Shown: positions 42,405-54,245, counted from the stretch's first letter. The stretch: 64,000 bases of DNA from Coenobita brevimanus (GCA_032717465.1 CM064653.1:37985555-38049554), one strand, 5' to 3'. The notes: generated by a model not told the origin, from the sequence alone. Program-made: numbers and translations.

Positions 42405-45317
42405 TTGAACCAGTTAAGGATGAGTCTTTTAAATATTTGTTCTATCCGTAATAAGACAGACTTTATTAACAAAACTCTAAATCAGCATGAGCCTGACATT
42501 TTGTGCTTGACTGAAACCTGGTTGTATGAGTCTGATATCAATATTATTCGTAATGCTTTACCTAAGACACATTCTATTATTAGTATTCCCAGGCCTGCTG
42601 CTGACTATCCAGGAGGAGGTGTAGCACTCATCTACTCAGCAGCGCTTGCAAACGCTTCTCTCATTGACTCAGACCTGACCCCATCTTTATTTGAATTTAC
42701 AGAAGTATTCATAAATTTCCATCAGAGTACCATTAGAACTGCAATTGTCTATCAACCAGGTCATCCAGGCACAGATCGAGCTTTTATGGAGGAGTTTGGG
42801 CAGTTTCATGAAGGGTTTTCTCTTAAATCTGGAAGACTTCTTGTTTGTGGTGATTTCAATTATTGGGTTGACAGTCCAGAGTCAAAACCAATTTCTTCAG
42901 AATTCCTCGAGTCGATCACCAAGAACAATTTTTTCAATCACGTGAGTAATCCAACTCATGTCTCAGGACATGTCCTTGACTTGATTTTGTCCCCTGTTGG
43001 TTGCAGGTGCGTATTAGATGTGGAGGTTGACTCAGTTGACCCCTTCATCTCTGATCATGCTCTGATCACTCTTAGTTTTGATGTCCTGAAATCCCCTTCA
43101 TATAAAAAGGTCATCTGGTTCAGAAATTACAGGAATGTTGACCACCTGTTGATGTGTCTTGAAACTGATCAGTGTTTAAACTACAATGATTCTTCAAGTC
43201 TTTCTTCTGATGAATTGGTTCATATTTACAACAATAAGCTTAGGTCAATTTTTGACCATTATTGTCCTGAAGTAGTAAAAACAATCATTGCACGTGATAA
43301 TTCTCCGTGCTATGGTCCACCCATTAATTCTTTGTGCAGACAACGTAGAAAGGCAGAGTGTGAGTGGCACTTGCAGTGGACCGAAGTAACTCGTTTGCGT
43401 TATGTTTTCACGAGAAGTGCAGTTGTTCACGCTGTAAAAGCCCAAAAGGCTAGGTATTATCAAAATAAAGTTGATTCATGTTGTGGTGATAAAAAAAAAC
43501 TGTCTGCAGTTGTGAACAATTTGGTTGGTCGGAGGAATGAAATTGTTAAACCAGCTTCTGTATCTGATGTCCGATTAGCTTCTGATTTTGCTTAATTTTT
43601 TACAACTAAGATATCTCGCATAAGAAGTGATTTAGACAGTAGTTCTCCTACTGATGCGTACTCAGTTGACTTCCAGTCATGGTGCACCGGGATCATTTGC
43701 TTTCAACATTTCATCCGCTGAATGTAAACAAAGTCAAATGTTACATCACAGAACTTAAAAAAACATTTTGCCCACTCGATCCATGTAACACGTCACAACT
43801 GCCTGATGAGTATGAGCATGCTGCAGAATTTATCTGCAACATAATAAAGAGATGCTTCTTAGAAAGCAATTTTGTGCAGTCTGAGAAACATGCTTTGCTT
43901 AGGCCCCTAATTAAGAAACCTGGCCTTGATGTAGAGAGCATGACAAATTATCGTCTCGTCTCTAACCTGTCTTTTTTATCCAAGATTATTAAGCGGGCCA
44001 TACTTGATCAACTCGTACCACTACTGGAACACAACAGAGTTGTTCTTGTTGTTCAATCAGCATACAGGAAATACCATTCAACTGAAACTGCACTAACAAG
44101 GATTCATAGTGACTTGGTGGCAAACACTTGTAGTGGGATGTCCTCTCTCCTAGTTCTGTTGGATCTATCTGCAGCTTTTGATACAGTAGATCATAAACTA
44201 TTGTTGGATGATCTGTATTTTTATGGCGTTCGTGACAGTGTCCTTTTGCTCCTTAAGTCATGTCAATCAGACAGATCTCAGGGAGTGGTTGTTGATTAGG
44301 CTAGCTCTGATTCTGCTCCCCTTCTATTTGGAGTCCCTCAAGGATCAGTTTTGGGTCCAATTCTATTTACTATCTACACAAGTAATTTATCATCATTACT
44401 TGATGCTCACCATGTGTCCTTTCATTTTTATGCTGACAACACCCAGCTCTATGTTAAGATGTCAGATATCAACGATACTAAGACAAAGCTTGAATCTCTA
44501 ATGTCTGATATTAAGACTTGGATGGCTAAGAGGAAACTTAAGCTGAATGATGGTAAAACTGAGATCATCATCATCAGAGGAAACAGAAGGGTTGATGACT
44601 CTGATAATGCCCTGGCTTAGAACATTGGCGTGTCACAGCTTCATCCAGTCAGTTCTGTTCAAAATCTGGGTGTTTATTTTAATTCAAAGTTAAATTACAA
44701 AGAACATATCAATCAGGTTGTCAGAGGGTGTAACATGCATATCAGAAATCCGAACTCTGTGAGAAAATTCCTGAATAGACAGTGCCTCTTAACATTGGTC
44801 CATGCAGTGGTATTGTCTCGTATCGATTATTGTAATTCATTGTGGGCTGGTCTTCCAAATAATATACTAACAAAAGTTCAGTCTGTGTTGAACAGGGCAG
44901 CGCGGCTTATCTTTCGTCTCCCCCTGAGAACTCAACTACCCTGTTCCTGATTGAGTTGCATTGGTTACCAGTAAGGCTAGAATTGAATTTAAATTGTGTC
45001 GTATTACATTCAAGGTTCTTAAGTTTGGTGAACCGAAGTATCTTGCTGAATCATTAAAACTCCTATCAGAACACACAGGTGTGATGTTACGCAGTGAAGA
45101 TGATTCCTTGCGTCTTAACGAGCCTGGAGCCATTCACCAGTCATCTTTCTCTGATTATTGTTTTGTGTATAGGGCCCCTAGATTATATAATAGATTGCCA
45201 TTGTCCATAAGACAACTCTCTTCTGTTGAATCCTTTAAGAGACAGCTGAAAGCCATTCTTTTTTCAAAATGCTATGACCTGGAGAGAGGTACTATGACGG
45301 ATGATTATAGGGTTTAA
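42405..45317 (+). pseudogene. LINE-I ORF2: endonuclease and reverse transcriptase, inactivated
   Basis: The endonuclease (42405-43070) has LLNICSIRNKTDFI, PDILCLTETWL, PGGGVALIYS, LLVCGDFNYWVD, HVLDLILSP and FISDHALITL, that is, the full set of catalytic blocks including the final SDH. The reverse transcriptase has ESMTNYRLVSNLSFLSKIIK, SAYRKYHSTETALTRIHSDL, LLVLLDLSAAFDTVDHKLL, VPQGSVLGPILFTIYTSNLS and FYADNTQLYV. The catalytic motif is Y-A-D-N (44429-44440) where Y-A-D-D is expected. The C-terminal part includes SRIDYCNSLWAGLP, RLIFRLP and APRLYNRLPLSIRQLSS. Lesions: TAA at 43593-43595, frameshifts near 43670, 44265 and 44335, TAG at 44618 and a frameshift near 44945. Confidence 0.88.
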
Positions 45318-45481
45318 TTATTGCCACTTTCATAGATATATGATGTAGCTTGTATTATAAGAGATGTCACAATTCTTGTAACTGTAAAAATAATGTGTGT
45401 GTCGTGCGCTAGTGAATTCCCAAAGGAGGAACTGGCGCTTTTGAGAAACAAAAGACCAGATTATTATTATTATTATTATTA

Positions 45482-45624
45482 TGTCAATCAATGAGACTTA
45501 CTACAGGATAATAATCATCATTAAGCAAAAATTCTACCGTTAATAAAAACAAGTCTTAACTTTTTCACCATTGTATAAGCGATTCATTGCGTACCAATTC
45601 ATCACATAACGAGGGTTTGCTGTA
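45482..45624. other. Orphan Tigger-like right end
   Basis: GAGGGTTTGCTG-TA at 45611-45624 looks like the right terminus of a Tigger element whose left part is lost. It adjoins T6. Confidence 0.45.
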
Positions 45625-46843
45625 CAGGTATACCTTGATTTATGATAGCCTGACTTAACAACAGGGGGCGGCAGTACCACCATACCCCACCTAGTGATGG
45701 CCAAACCCTGGTTTAACAATAAGTTTAGATTTTTTTAAAACCAATTTTGATGATATTTTAGACTAAAACTGTGTGTTTAGGTTGATTTATAAACTGTTTT
45801 TAGACTTAGATTAATGTGTTTTAATCACAGATGGGGTGAACAGTGTTATTTCGGGGTACAGTTTACTAAACTTGATTTTTTCCGGACATATTTGACGATT
45901 TTCAGGTTTTATTTGTTTGTTTTAGTGAGTTATTTACAGGTGTTATAGTAGCCGCAGCGAGAAATGAACGCTGTGGTGGGGCAGCCGGTCATCCGGGGAT
46001 TCCCCCACTCTAGCCATATCCTCATGTCACCGACCATAGAGGTAGGATGTCACCGACCATCGGCCACCGCTGCAGCACCGCTCCATGATCCTTACCCTGT
46101 GTCTCTGGCTTTCTCTTTCTCTCTCTCGGTTTCTATATAAACTGCTGTATTTCCGAAACTAATTATGAAATTATTATGACTTTTGTTCCACAACACCACT
46201 GAGGTAAAAATCAAGGAGAGTTTTCTGTATAAAGGTTTCCCCCCCCTTGTCTGAGGGCAGGTCAGTTCTGGCGAGTGTATAATTATAGGTCAGGCGGAGG
46301 TATCGGCAAGGCCGCACTCCCCCGCTCATATGCCACATTTAGGAGGGGGTGGAAACCTTTATACAGAAAATTCTCCTTGATTTTTACCTCAAAGGTGGTG
46401 TGGAACAAAAGTTATAATAATTTCATAATTAGTTTCGGAAATACACCAGTTTATATAGAAACCGAGAGAGAAAGAGAAAGCCAGAGACACAGGGTAAGGA
46501 TCATGGAGCGGGGCTGCAGTGGTGGCCGATGGTCGGTGACATGTAGATATGGCTACAGTGGGGGAATCCCAGGTCATCCCGGCTGCCCCACCACAACGTT
46601 CATTTCTCGCTGCGGCTACTATAGGCTTAGGTTGGTGTGTTTTACAGCTGTTAGGCCATTTAGATTGGCTTTAAACTTGTTCCTGTACTCATTTGGATGA
46701 GTTTAGGACTTGGCTGGGGGGAAACCCAAGGCTCAAAAACAAATCCCTATACTGTACATGTTAAATCTACGCCGAGATACGATACCCCACCTAATGATGG
46801 GTTTTTACTTAACCAATTGCATCATTCAACTGGAGTATACCTG
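45625..46843. mobile_element. Tigger-like element T6 carrying a hairpin insertion
   Basis: The ends are CAGGTATACCTTGATTTATG (left) and, reversed, CAGGTATACTCCAGTTGAAT (right), with TA at 45623-45624 and 46844-46845. There is no transposase frame. The centre is taken up by a large inverted repeat at 45945-46623. Confidence 0.8.
45945..46623. repeat. Large hairpin, arms about 285-300 bp
   Basis: The left arm (45945-46248) and right arm (46341-46623) are inverted copies, beginning TATAGTAGCCGCAGCGAG and ending CTCGCTGCGGCTACTATA. Arm similarity is high (for example GAAACCTTTATACAG opposite CTGTATAAAGGTTTC). The ~90-bp loop holds GC-rich sequence. An internal duplication of ATGTCACCGACCATAGAGG in the left arm is absent from the right arm. 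Confidence 0.88.
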
Positions 46844-46968
46844 TACAGTATTAGTTACTTTTCAGGTAGGGCTGGCTTAAATAATCATAAGTTTTCCAAA
46901 GGTACTGGGAACAATTATAATTGTACTGTGAAATCAGCTGTACTGTACAGTGCAAGAAAGATCTTTTA

Positions 46969-48578
46969 CAGTAATCTCTCAATTATCCATTTTACTTCAA
47001 CCAAGCCATATGCCAAATAATGTGAAACATTGGATACTGCATATCCAACGCAACATTCAGCTTTTACTTGGATGTTGTGATTTTATCTGTCTTGACACTC
47101 TATCCCAAATACTTTACCATGAGTAAAAGATGAAAACTGTGCATATAACAACAATACAGTAATGATATGGTACAGCAGTACAGTGCTGTACATTGTGTAC
47201 TATTGTATGTACTCACAAGTGTTGGCATTGATGGAGGGTCGAGTTGCACACTGTGCAGTACAGTACACATAATCCCATACGATCTAGTGGTGAACGACTC
47301 CCCCAAAGATTACACCAGATCCACCACCTCCAGCTCCATCTCTGCCGAGGGCACTGCAATAGGTAGTGGAGATGGAGTGGCAAAAGAAGTCAGGCAAAGC
47401 TTCACTGTGGCCTCTGACCGAGGGAAGTCCTCAGGTGGAAACACAACAGTTGGTGGGGTTGATGGTGGTGCCATGACTGAGGTGCCTGGCTGATATGAAG
47501 AAGTGGCCATGGCGGTGCCTAGCTGGGGTAAATAATGCCAATGTGAGGAAGTAGAGGCCTAGGGTGAAAGAGGCCTGTATGAGGAGGTCGATGGCTGGGA
47601 TGACAGAGGATGTGCGAGGAGGTCGAGCGCTGTGGCAACAGAGCGGTAGGTGTCACGAGATGGAAAAAGAATGTGATGGAGGACTGCCTGGGGATCCTTC
47701 TCGACTGCAGCTTAATCACATTCTCACAAACCTGTTGCAGGCAAGTGGCCATGGCATCGGCAAAGAGGGACCACCAATTAGGATGCTTGCAATAGTCAAG
47801 AAGGACGTCCACTGCATCACAAACCTGCTGGAGCCTCAGAATTTCAGCCATCGTCCTCCTCTTCCTCCTCCACGTAATACACCACCACAAAATCCACAAG
47901 CTCAGCTATCAAGCACAACTAACAATGAGTACTTTCAGGTCATAAGTGGGGCACGTCACAAAGAGAAACGGCACAAGGGGGTAGGAGAAATGGCACAGGG
48001 GGTAGAAGAAATGACACTGGGGGGTGTAAGAGAAACTGCACTGGGGGTAAGAGAAATAACACTGGAGGTTGGCACTCACACTCATGAACAGTACAGTACA
48101 CAGAATAATTTTACAATAACACTAGAGCATGATCACCTAGAGGCCATTAGCTCTGCAATACAATACAGTACACTACATCCAACGTAGGATGCCACAGAGT
48201 TAGTAATAGCACCAGGGTTTCGCAGCCGTGTTGTTGAAAGAGCGGACTGAACAGGTACATCTTCACTCGATAATATCCATGGGCAAGAATTAGAGCACAG
48301 AGGTATTTTCAGCACACCGAGTGAGGTGCACCCATGGCAGATTCTTATTGGATGGCACATAGTGAGCATTTTCAATGGCTCTCAAGTTTCAGGATTACCC
48401 CTGGGACCAGTTGGCTACTGCTTACGAGCTGGTTGAGATGCCTCAGTGCTGGATATTGCATCGGACTGCCGGTTACATCCCGTTTCAGCGCCGGATGTTG
48501 CATAATTTAGGGATAGTGCTTTAACAGAATACTGTGTTGGGCCGGATTCTGTGACAAAAGATAATTGAGAGTTTACTG
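46969..48578. mobile_element. Tigger-like element T7
   Basis: The left end TA-CAGTAATCTCTCAATTATC and the reversed right end CAGTAAACTCTCAATTATCT form a terminal repeat. The right TA has become CA. The 1.6-kb interior has fragments of open frame on the minus strand (47519-47899 with CDAVDVLLDYCKHPNWWSLF) that might be decayed transposase C-terminus. It ends 65 bp from the 5' splice site of host exon 1. Confidence 0.75.
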
Positions 48579-48643
48579 CATTTGTATTCAAATAATACAA
48601 AGTGTGAACTAGTTCATGATGCAATCACTGTAATATGTAATAC

Positions 48644-48814
48644 CTTGATAGTGGTGGGTCGGTACCATCGCACAGCCCCCACTGTGATGGCCAAATCTCC
48701 AGGTGGTGGAGCTGCAAGGCTCAGTGCAGAGGAGTGGCACAGGTCACCATTTCCCTTATGGCAATCACCACAACCAGAATCTTGCTTCTCTCTGCAGCAG
48801 CCCTTGTATGCCTC
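48644..48814 (-). CDS. Aldehyde oxidase/xanthine dehydrogenase-like gene, exon 1 of 5 visible
   Basis: This 171-bp exon of 57 codons has an acceptor CTTCTTTTATAG and a donor GTATTACA, phase 0 at both ends. The translation starts EAYKGCCREKQDSGCGDCHK and ends GDLAITVGAVRWYRPTTIK. In this family the linker after the second 2Fe-2S domain is variable, and a W-Y/x-R-P-T motif opens the FAD-binding domain; WYRPTTIK fits that position and runs in frame into GIYNVL of the next exon. The Cys-rich beginning (CC, CGDC) belongs to the variable linker, and whether its cysteines bind a metal is unknown. Upstream exons with the two 2Fe-2S domains were not found up to 64000. Confidence 0.85.
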
Positions 48815-48868
48815 CTATAAAAGAAGAATAAGTAAAGCTTCTATACTTAGATAATTTATATGAAGGGT

Positions 48869-48903
48869 AGCAAGGATTTAAAAAAAAAAAAAAAAAAAAA
48901 AAA
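48869..48903. repeat. Poly(A) tract
   Basis: About 25 A residues lie between host exon 1 (upstream side) and SINE-G. Confidence 0.9.
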
Positions 48904-48914
48904 TAGTAATTGTG

Positions 48915-49430
48915 GTAGGTGGGAGTGTTCACCATCTACTCACTCAATGAAGTGCTGCTCTCGGGTGTCTGCCCTTTCCACTCCTCCCACCTTTCCTTCC
49001 TTCCTCTTCTGTCTTTCATTATGTCATTCTTTCCTTGTCCTTCTGCCTACAGGTAGATTTACACTCCCTCTTTTGTCTTCCTTTCTTTCATTCTTTCCTG
49101 TTCCTTCTGCCTATGGGTGATTCTACACTAAATGACAAGCCAAATGGTTGCTGTCAAACAGGAAACCATTTACTATGCTGGGTGGTAATCTTATAACCAA
49201 ATTATTGCACCTGGTGGTATAGGAGGTAATTGCAGTGCTCCAATAGGATTGAGCCAGTGAGGGTTTATATCCAAGGGATGGTTGGAGCTATTGCTCAAGT
49301 AATGTCACTCAGCGATGAGTGAGGCTGGTCACTCTCAACTTAAATGTCAGGACCAAGTTGTCTAGCCTCGGGCTCCTACACTCCTCATGGGGCACAGTAG
49401 GATTGGATGGAGGATGGATGGATGGTAATA
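48915..49430 (+). repeat. SINE-G, longest copy
   Basis: The order is GTTCACCATCTACTCACTCA, a pyrimidine-rich TTCC section, ATGGGTGATTCTACACTAAA, the hairpin AAATGGTTGC...ACCATTTACTATGC, TGGGTGGTAATC, GGTTTATATCCAAGGGATGG, TCACTCTCAACTTAAATGTC, CCTCATGGGGCACAGTAGGA and a GGATGGATGGATGG tail. The copy at 56756-57240 has the same full arrangement on the other strand, so the unit is about 490-510 bp. There is no coding frame and no clear tRNA-like head. Confidence 0.75.
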
Positions 49431-49464
49431 AAGATATAATGAGCAGAATCCAGAATCAAAGGAA

Positions 49465-49785
49465 TACAGTTGGGTGACTCTACACTGAGTGACAACCCAA
49501 ATGGTTTCCTGTACACCAGGAAGCCATTTACTACGCTGGGTGGTATCCATATAACCACATTATGGCACCTGGTGGTTTAATGGGTAATTAAGGCACTCCA
49601 ATCGGACTGAGCCTGGGCAAGTTTTTATCCAAGGGTTGGTTGGGGTTTATTGCTCACGTAATGCTGCACAGGGATGAGTGAGGTTGGTCACTCTTATCTT
49701 AAATGTCAGGACCAACTTGCCTAGTTCTGGGCACCTACACTCCTCATAGGGCAGCACATGATTGGATGATGAATGAGCGAATAAG
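49465..49785 (+). repeat. SINE-G, 5'-truncated copy
   Basis: Starts at GGGTGACTCTACACTGAGTG and ends with CTCATAGGGCAGCACATGAT plus TGGATGATGAATGA. It is about 45 bp from the previous copy in the same orientation. Confidence 0.75.
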
Positions 49786-50089
49786 TATAAATTACTGTAT
49801 ACTACAAACGTAAAAACTACACTATGTCAATTACACTGTACTGAATTAATTTAAAGTACAAAAAGAAATGCTTGTTTCCAGGCACACATTATAACATTTT
49901 CATTCAAATGATAATTATTACTTTCATTCAAATGCTTGTTTCCATGCACCCATGCTGACATTTTCATGAAAATTCTACACCCACTGCATACATCAAATTT
50001 TAAATATGCTGAGTCTAAAAATTGCTATCAATACACGCAAACCTCGAAAGACTGAAATTTAGTTTCAGTGCTGTACGCACTGCAAATTT

Positions 50090-50320
50090 GGTCCTCACTT
50101 CATCATCCATTCCAAGATTGCCCCAGTAGGATCATGGAAGCTCAGGGTTAGACTACTCAGTCCAGACATTTAAGGTAAGCAAGATCGGTTGTTCTCTTAC
50201 TCAGTGGCAATAAGCAAGTGATGATTCTCAATCACCCCTTGGAAGTACTGTATACCTATATGGACCACACACGGTTGAAGTGCCTTAATTCACAAGTTCA
50301 CTAGGCATATCAAGTGTATC
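50090..50320 (-). repeat. SINE-G, diverged copy
   Basis: Contains CTTCATCATCCATTCC, TTGCCCCAGTAGGATCATGG, CAGACATTTAAGGTAAG and TCAATCACCCCTTGGAAGTA, which correspond to the family 3' half in the opposite orientation. It is more diverged than the others. Confidence 0.55.
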
Positions 50321-50759
50321 AGGGCAGCGGGGCTAATGCACTACATCAGTACACTGCACAAAGGTCCACCACTGAGTTCTCTGTATGCATTAGAGAACTA
50401 CACCACATTGGAGCAAAGAACAGGAAATCTATGCATAGATGCATTTATGAGGCTGAGGCTCTCTCTCTTTTTTTTTTTTTTTTTTTTTTTTTTTACCTAA
50501 GGAAGAAGGAACCAAAGGCCGGGAGCCCTCAAACTCTTCCTTCCAAGAAAAAACAAAAATAAACAAGAGAGCCAAATTCAAGATCTGTTCATTTTGTGAT
50601 GCCTGGACACACTGCATTTGAAAGCCTGGAGATCATAGGAAGTAGGAAATACAGACAGAGGGAGACAGTTCCAAAGATGAACTGTTGCATAAATGAAGCA
50701 CTGGGAGTAACATTTAACTCTTGCATTAGAGTTGAACAGAAAAAGGATGAGAGTTTGTT

Positions 50760-52497
50760 GCTAGACAGATGCTATGAGCCTGTTGTAGTGGTGGAAGGGT
50801 GCAAGCAGATAGTTCAGAGGAGTAGTGACCATTGAAGCAGCAACAGAAGAGAGATAAAGAGCAATAGTGAGGCAAAGAGACAAAGGTTGAAGGGAGCCAG
50901 GAAAAGGAGGAGAGTTAATGAGACGAAAAGCCTTTGACTCCACCTTGTTGAGAATGGCTGCATAAGGGGAGCCTCCCCACACATGAGAGTTGTACTCTAC
51001 ACAGGTGTGAATAAAATCTGTATATAAAGGCAACAACTGTGCAGGGGTAAATAAGGTATGGAGTCAGCTTAGCACACCTAATCTCTTGGAAGCAGATTTT
51101 ATAAGAGATGTAATATTATCTTTCTGAGATAAATCCCAAGAGAATGAAACCCCACATATGTTTAATGATGATGCAGGATTGAGGTGGATATTATTAAACA
51201 TTAGTGGAAGATTTTGATGGGTTGATAAGTGTAAGACCTGAGTTTTTGACGCATTAAAAACAACATGATTACTTTTACCCCAGCCACACGTGTGAGCCAA
51301 GTCAGACATTAGGTGTGCCATAGCCTCATCCCTTGTTTGTTGAAGTAACTGCTGAGATGGATGCTGTGGGAAGTGAATGGAAAGGTGAAGGGTGGAATCA
51401 TCTGCATAAAAGTGGATAGGGTTAGATGTACAGCTTAGAAAGTCATTGATGAATAAAAGGAAGAGAGTTGGTGACAGGACAGAGCCCTGAGGAACACCAC
51501 TACTGATCTAGGAGAAAATAGGTGGCCATATACAATGGCAGCTATAGAACAACCAGAAAGGAAGCAAGAGATGAAGGCACAGATAGAAGGATAGAAACCA
51601 AAGGTGGGCAGTTTGGAAATTAAGATTAATGTCAGACTCATTTGAAAGCATTTGAGATGTCAAGTGAAATGGAAAAGCTTTCACCTAAGTCCCGAAAGGA
51701 GGATGATCAGGAGTCCGAAAGGCAGGTGAGAAGATCGCCAGTGGAGCATCCCTGACAAAACTCATTCTTATGATCAGAAAGAAGGTTGTGACAGGAAAGA
51801 TGCTTTAAAATCTTTTTGATAAGAACAGACTTAAAAACTTTTGAGGCACAGGATGTTAAAGCAATTAGGCAATAGTCAGAGGGTTGGGAATGGTCACCCT
51901 TCTTTGGGACGGGCTGAATGAGAGCAAACTTAGAGCAAGAAGGAAAGGTACAAGTTGATGGACAAAGGCTAAAGAGTTTACCTGGGCAGGGTGTAAGCAC
52001 AGATGCACAGTTCCTGGGAACAACAGGAGGGACCCCATCAGGCCCATATGCCTTGTTAGTACTGGGGCCAGTGATGGCAGAAAATACATCAGCTGAAGAA
52101 ATTTTAATGTCAGTCATGAGGAAGTCAAATGGGGAAGTGATGGAGGAACAGCACCAGAATCATCTAAGGTGGAATTGGAGGAGAAAGTCTGGGCAGAGAG
52201 ATCTGCTTTACCAATGGATGAAATAGCTACACAACCATCAGAATAGAAAAGGGGAGGGAAGCATGATGAGGTAAAGTTGTTAGAAGGTTTCTGGAAAGGT
52301 GCCAGAAGCAGCGGGAAGAATTCGAGTTGGAGAGTTCAGAGCATATAGTACAGATGAAGTTATTTTCAGCTGAGCAAAGAACAGACTTAGCACAATTCCA
52401 GGCAGAAAAATTAAAAAGATGAGATTCAGGGGTGGGTTAACTCCAGTACCTTTGGTAGGCCTTCTCCTTGTTGTGGACAACATTAGAACAAGCATGA
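50760..52497 (-). pseudogene. LINE-D reverse transcriptase, degraded
   Basis: The blocks are NKAYGPDGVPPVV, CSKFALIQPVPKKGDHSQPS, SKVFKSVLIKKILKHLSCHN and LLSDHKNEFCQGCSTGDLL, then (in other frames) ISKLPTFGFYPSICAFISCF, an intact FYADDS near 51395-51412, NHVVFNASKTQVLHLSTHQN, SASKRLGVL, FIHTCVEYNSHVWGGSPYAA and VESKAFRLINSPPFPGSL. The last set is the characteristic connection region of I-type LINEs (EYxSHVWGG; VExKAFRLI). At least five frame breaks are present. It cannot encode an enzyme. Confidence 0.8.
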
Positions 52498-52501
52498 TTA
52501 A

Positions 52502-54241
52502 CCCCTTAACCGTGGGGCATTACTTTCGTAATGCTCGGGCACAAGGGATCATACCGCGGGGCGTCACTTTTGTGATTCTGTGTTGTTTTGAATTTGCCCG
52601 AGCTTTCAAGTGGTGGCTTGTATCATCTATCAGTACTACCAGTGTCCAGCTATAGTCAATTCTGCTAATGTCAACTGTACTCCCATCCACTGCTGACAAT
52701 TTAGCCATTTTTCCCCTGTCCTTGACTCCCCTCCTTACCTCCCCTCCTGCCTGCCCAGCTGCAGCAAATCCTGGAAGGATTTTTCCACTCATTTTATCCA
52801 TTGAAATGTGCCCTATGCCCTATTCTTATACAAAATAATATATAAAAGAGAAAGAAAAGGTAACTGATTCTGCCATACATCTGGAATGGGCTAATTATCA
52901 CCTGGCAACACCCTACGTGCACTCGTTCGCTAATTTTCCCTGTTTATCTCCCCTTGAAATATGCCGTATGACCTATTCTCGTAATAAAAATATATATCAG
53001 AAAGGAAGGAAGAAGTCTAAGTGATATTTACATTCACCTGGAACAACCTAATTTATTATGTATTGCCTAGATTTCCTGCCAATCATTTCATAGCATATAA
53101 ATTAGCAGCTGTCACCACGCTGACACTGTCAACCCTTCCCTGCCCCTAGGCCACATCATTCAGTTTACTGTCATCTTTCAAGGTGAAACCACGTCGGATT
53201 CGCCTGTCCAATTTCACTGCTTCTTAGCCCACTGCAAAGGGCCCTGTGACCTCTACCCCTACTAAACCTCGTGTGGGAAGGGGTAAAGGGCTAAGTGACT
53301 CTGCTGTGGAACATGAACTGGCTAATTTATCAATGCTAATGATGGACAATGACTACGGTCGTTCTGATTACTCTAAAACAGTGCAAGTGGAAATGTAAAT
53401 AATGTGTAAATAGCAAGTGAAAACAATGAATGTAAATATAACCAAACAGTGGAAAATACTTTTATAAGTTACTGCAAGTGACAGTGCATAACACAGTGTA
53501 AATAAAATAGAAATCTAAATAATGTAAATAAAATAGAAAATGTAAATAGAAATGTAATTAATTAGTAATATAAGAATATGAGTATAAATACTTGGAGTAA
53601 TGAAAGTGAAAGCTACGCTCTAGTGTGTATAAATACTTGGAGTAATGAAAGTGAAAGTGAAAGCTTCGCGCTCTATGCTAGTTTACTGGACAAGAAAGTG
53701 AATGTCTGGAGTGAAAATAAACTACTAGTACTGGAAGAAACTTATGGATAAATACTGTATATACAAATAAGTGTAATAAAGTACTAGGAATATAAAGTGT
53801 GAGTGTGTTTATGAATAATAAATGACAGCTTCGCCTCAGAATACCATCGGGGAACGAGTGCGGGTGGAAAGCTCGTATGCACTTGTAATTTACATTGCTT
53901 TCACAGTGTTTTTTTTTTTTTTAATATGGATTTCAAACTACTTGAAATTCATAGAATAGTGTTTGTAGTGATAATATCAGGCAGTGGTAACCATATTATG
54001 GGGTACTGGGAAGTGTAAAGTGGAGACTTCGTTACCCAACTTCAGAAGTCTCCACAAGTTCTACGGTAGTCGACGAAGGCTCCACAAACATCCCAGGAGA
54101 AAGCTGAAGGTATGTGCCATATGCTTATGTAACTGTAATATTCTAGGACTAACTGGCAAATATTTTTAAAAAGTCAGTCGGTGTGCGATTATCCCCGTGG
54201 GACAGACGCGGAGCATTCCCGACATCCCCGCGGTTAAGGGG
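52502..54241. mobile_element. piggyBac-like (TTAA) element, non-autonomous
   Basis: The ends CCCCTTAACCGTGGGG (left) and, reversed, CCCCTTAACCGCGGGG (right) are flanked by TTAA at 52498-52501 and 54242-54245. It splits LINE-D between FD-CKETLV-type sequence and AKKRWF-type sequence. The 1.74-kb interior has short frames near 53180-53395 (acidic ANLSMLMMDNDYGRSDYSK) and 53984-54169, neither sufficient for a transposase. TTAA duplication is diagnostic of piggyBac or Kolobok-type transposons; the former is favoured by the CCCTTAA-like end. Confidence 0.82.
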
Positions 54242-54245
54242 TTAA

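Larger units (their letters stand above)
39001..45481 (+). mobile_element. LINE-I (CR1/L2-type), with foldback insertion
   Basis: The order is a leader, ORF1 with a PHD-like finger and later zinc knuckles, ORF2 with endonuclease and reverse transcriptase, a short 3' untranslated region and an (ATT)n tail at 45461-45481. ORF1 is interrupted at 39575-41430. The 5' border is uncertain and may lie at the U4-like sequence. It is antisense to the host gene, inside its 18.8-kb intron. Confidence 0.75.

Noticed and set aside
47310..47899. Minus-strand frames that might be oxidase exons
   Set aside because: They lie inside Tigger T7, do not match the family, and the exons at 48644 and 29803 already join in phase without them.
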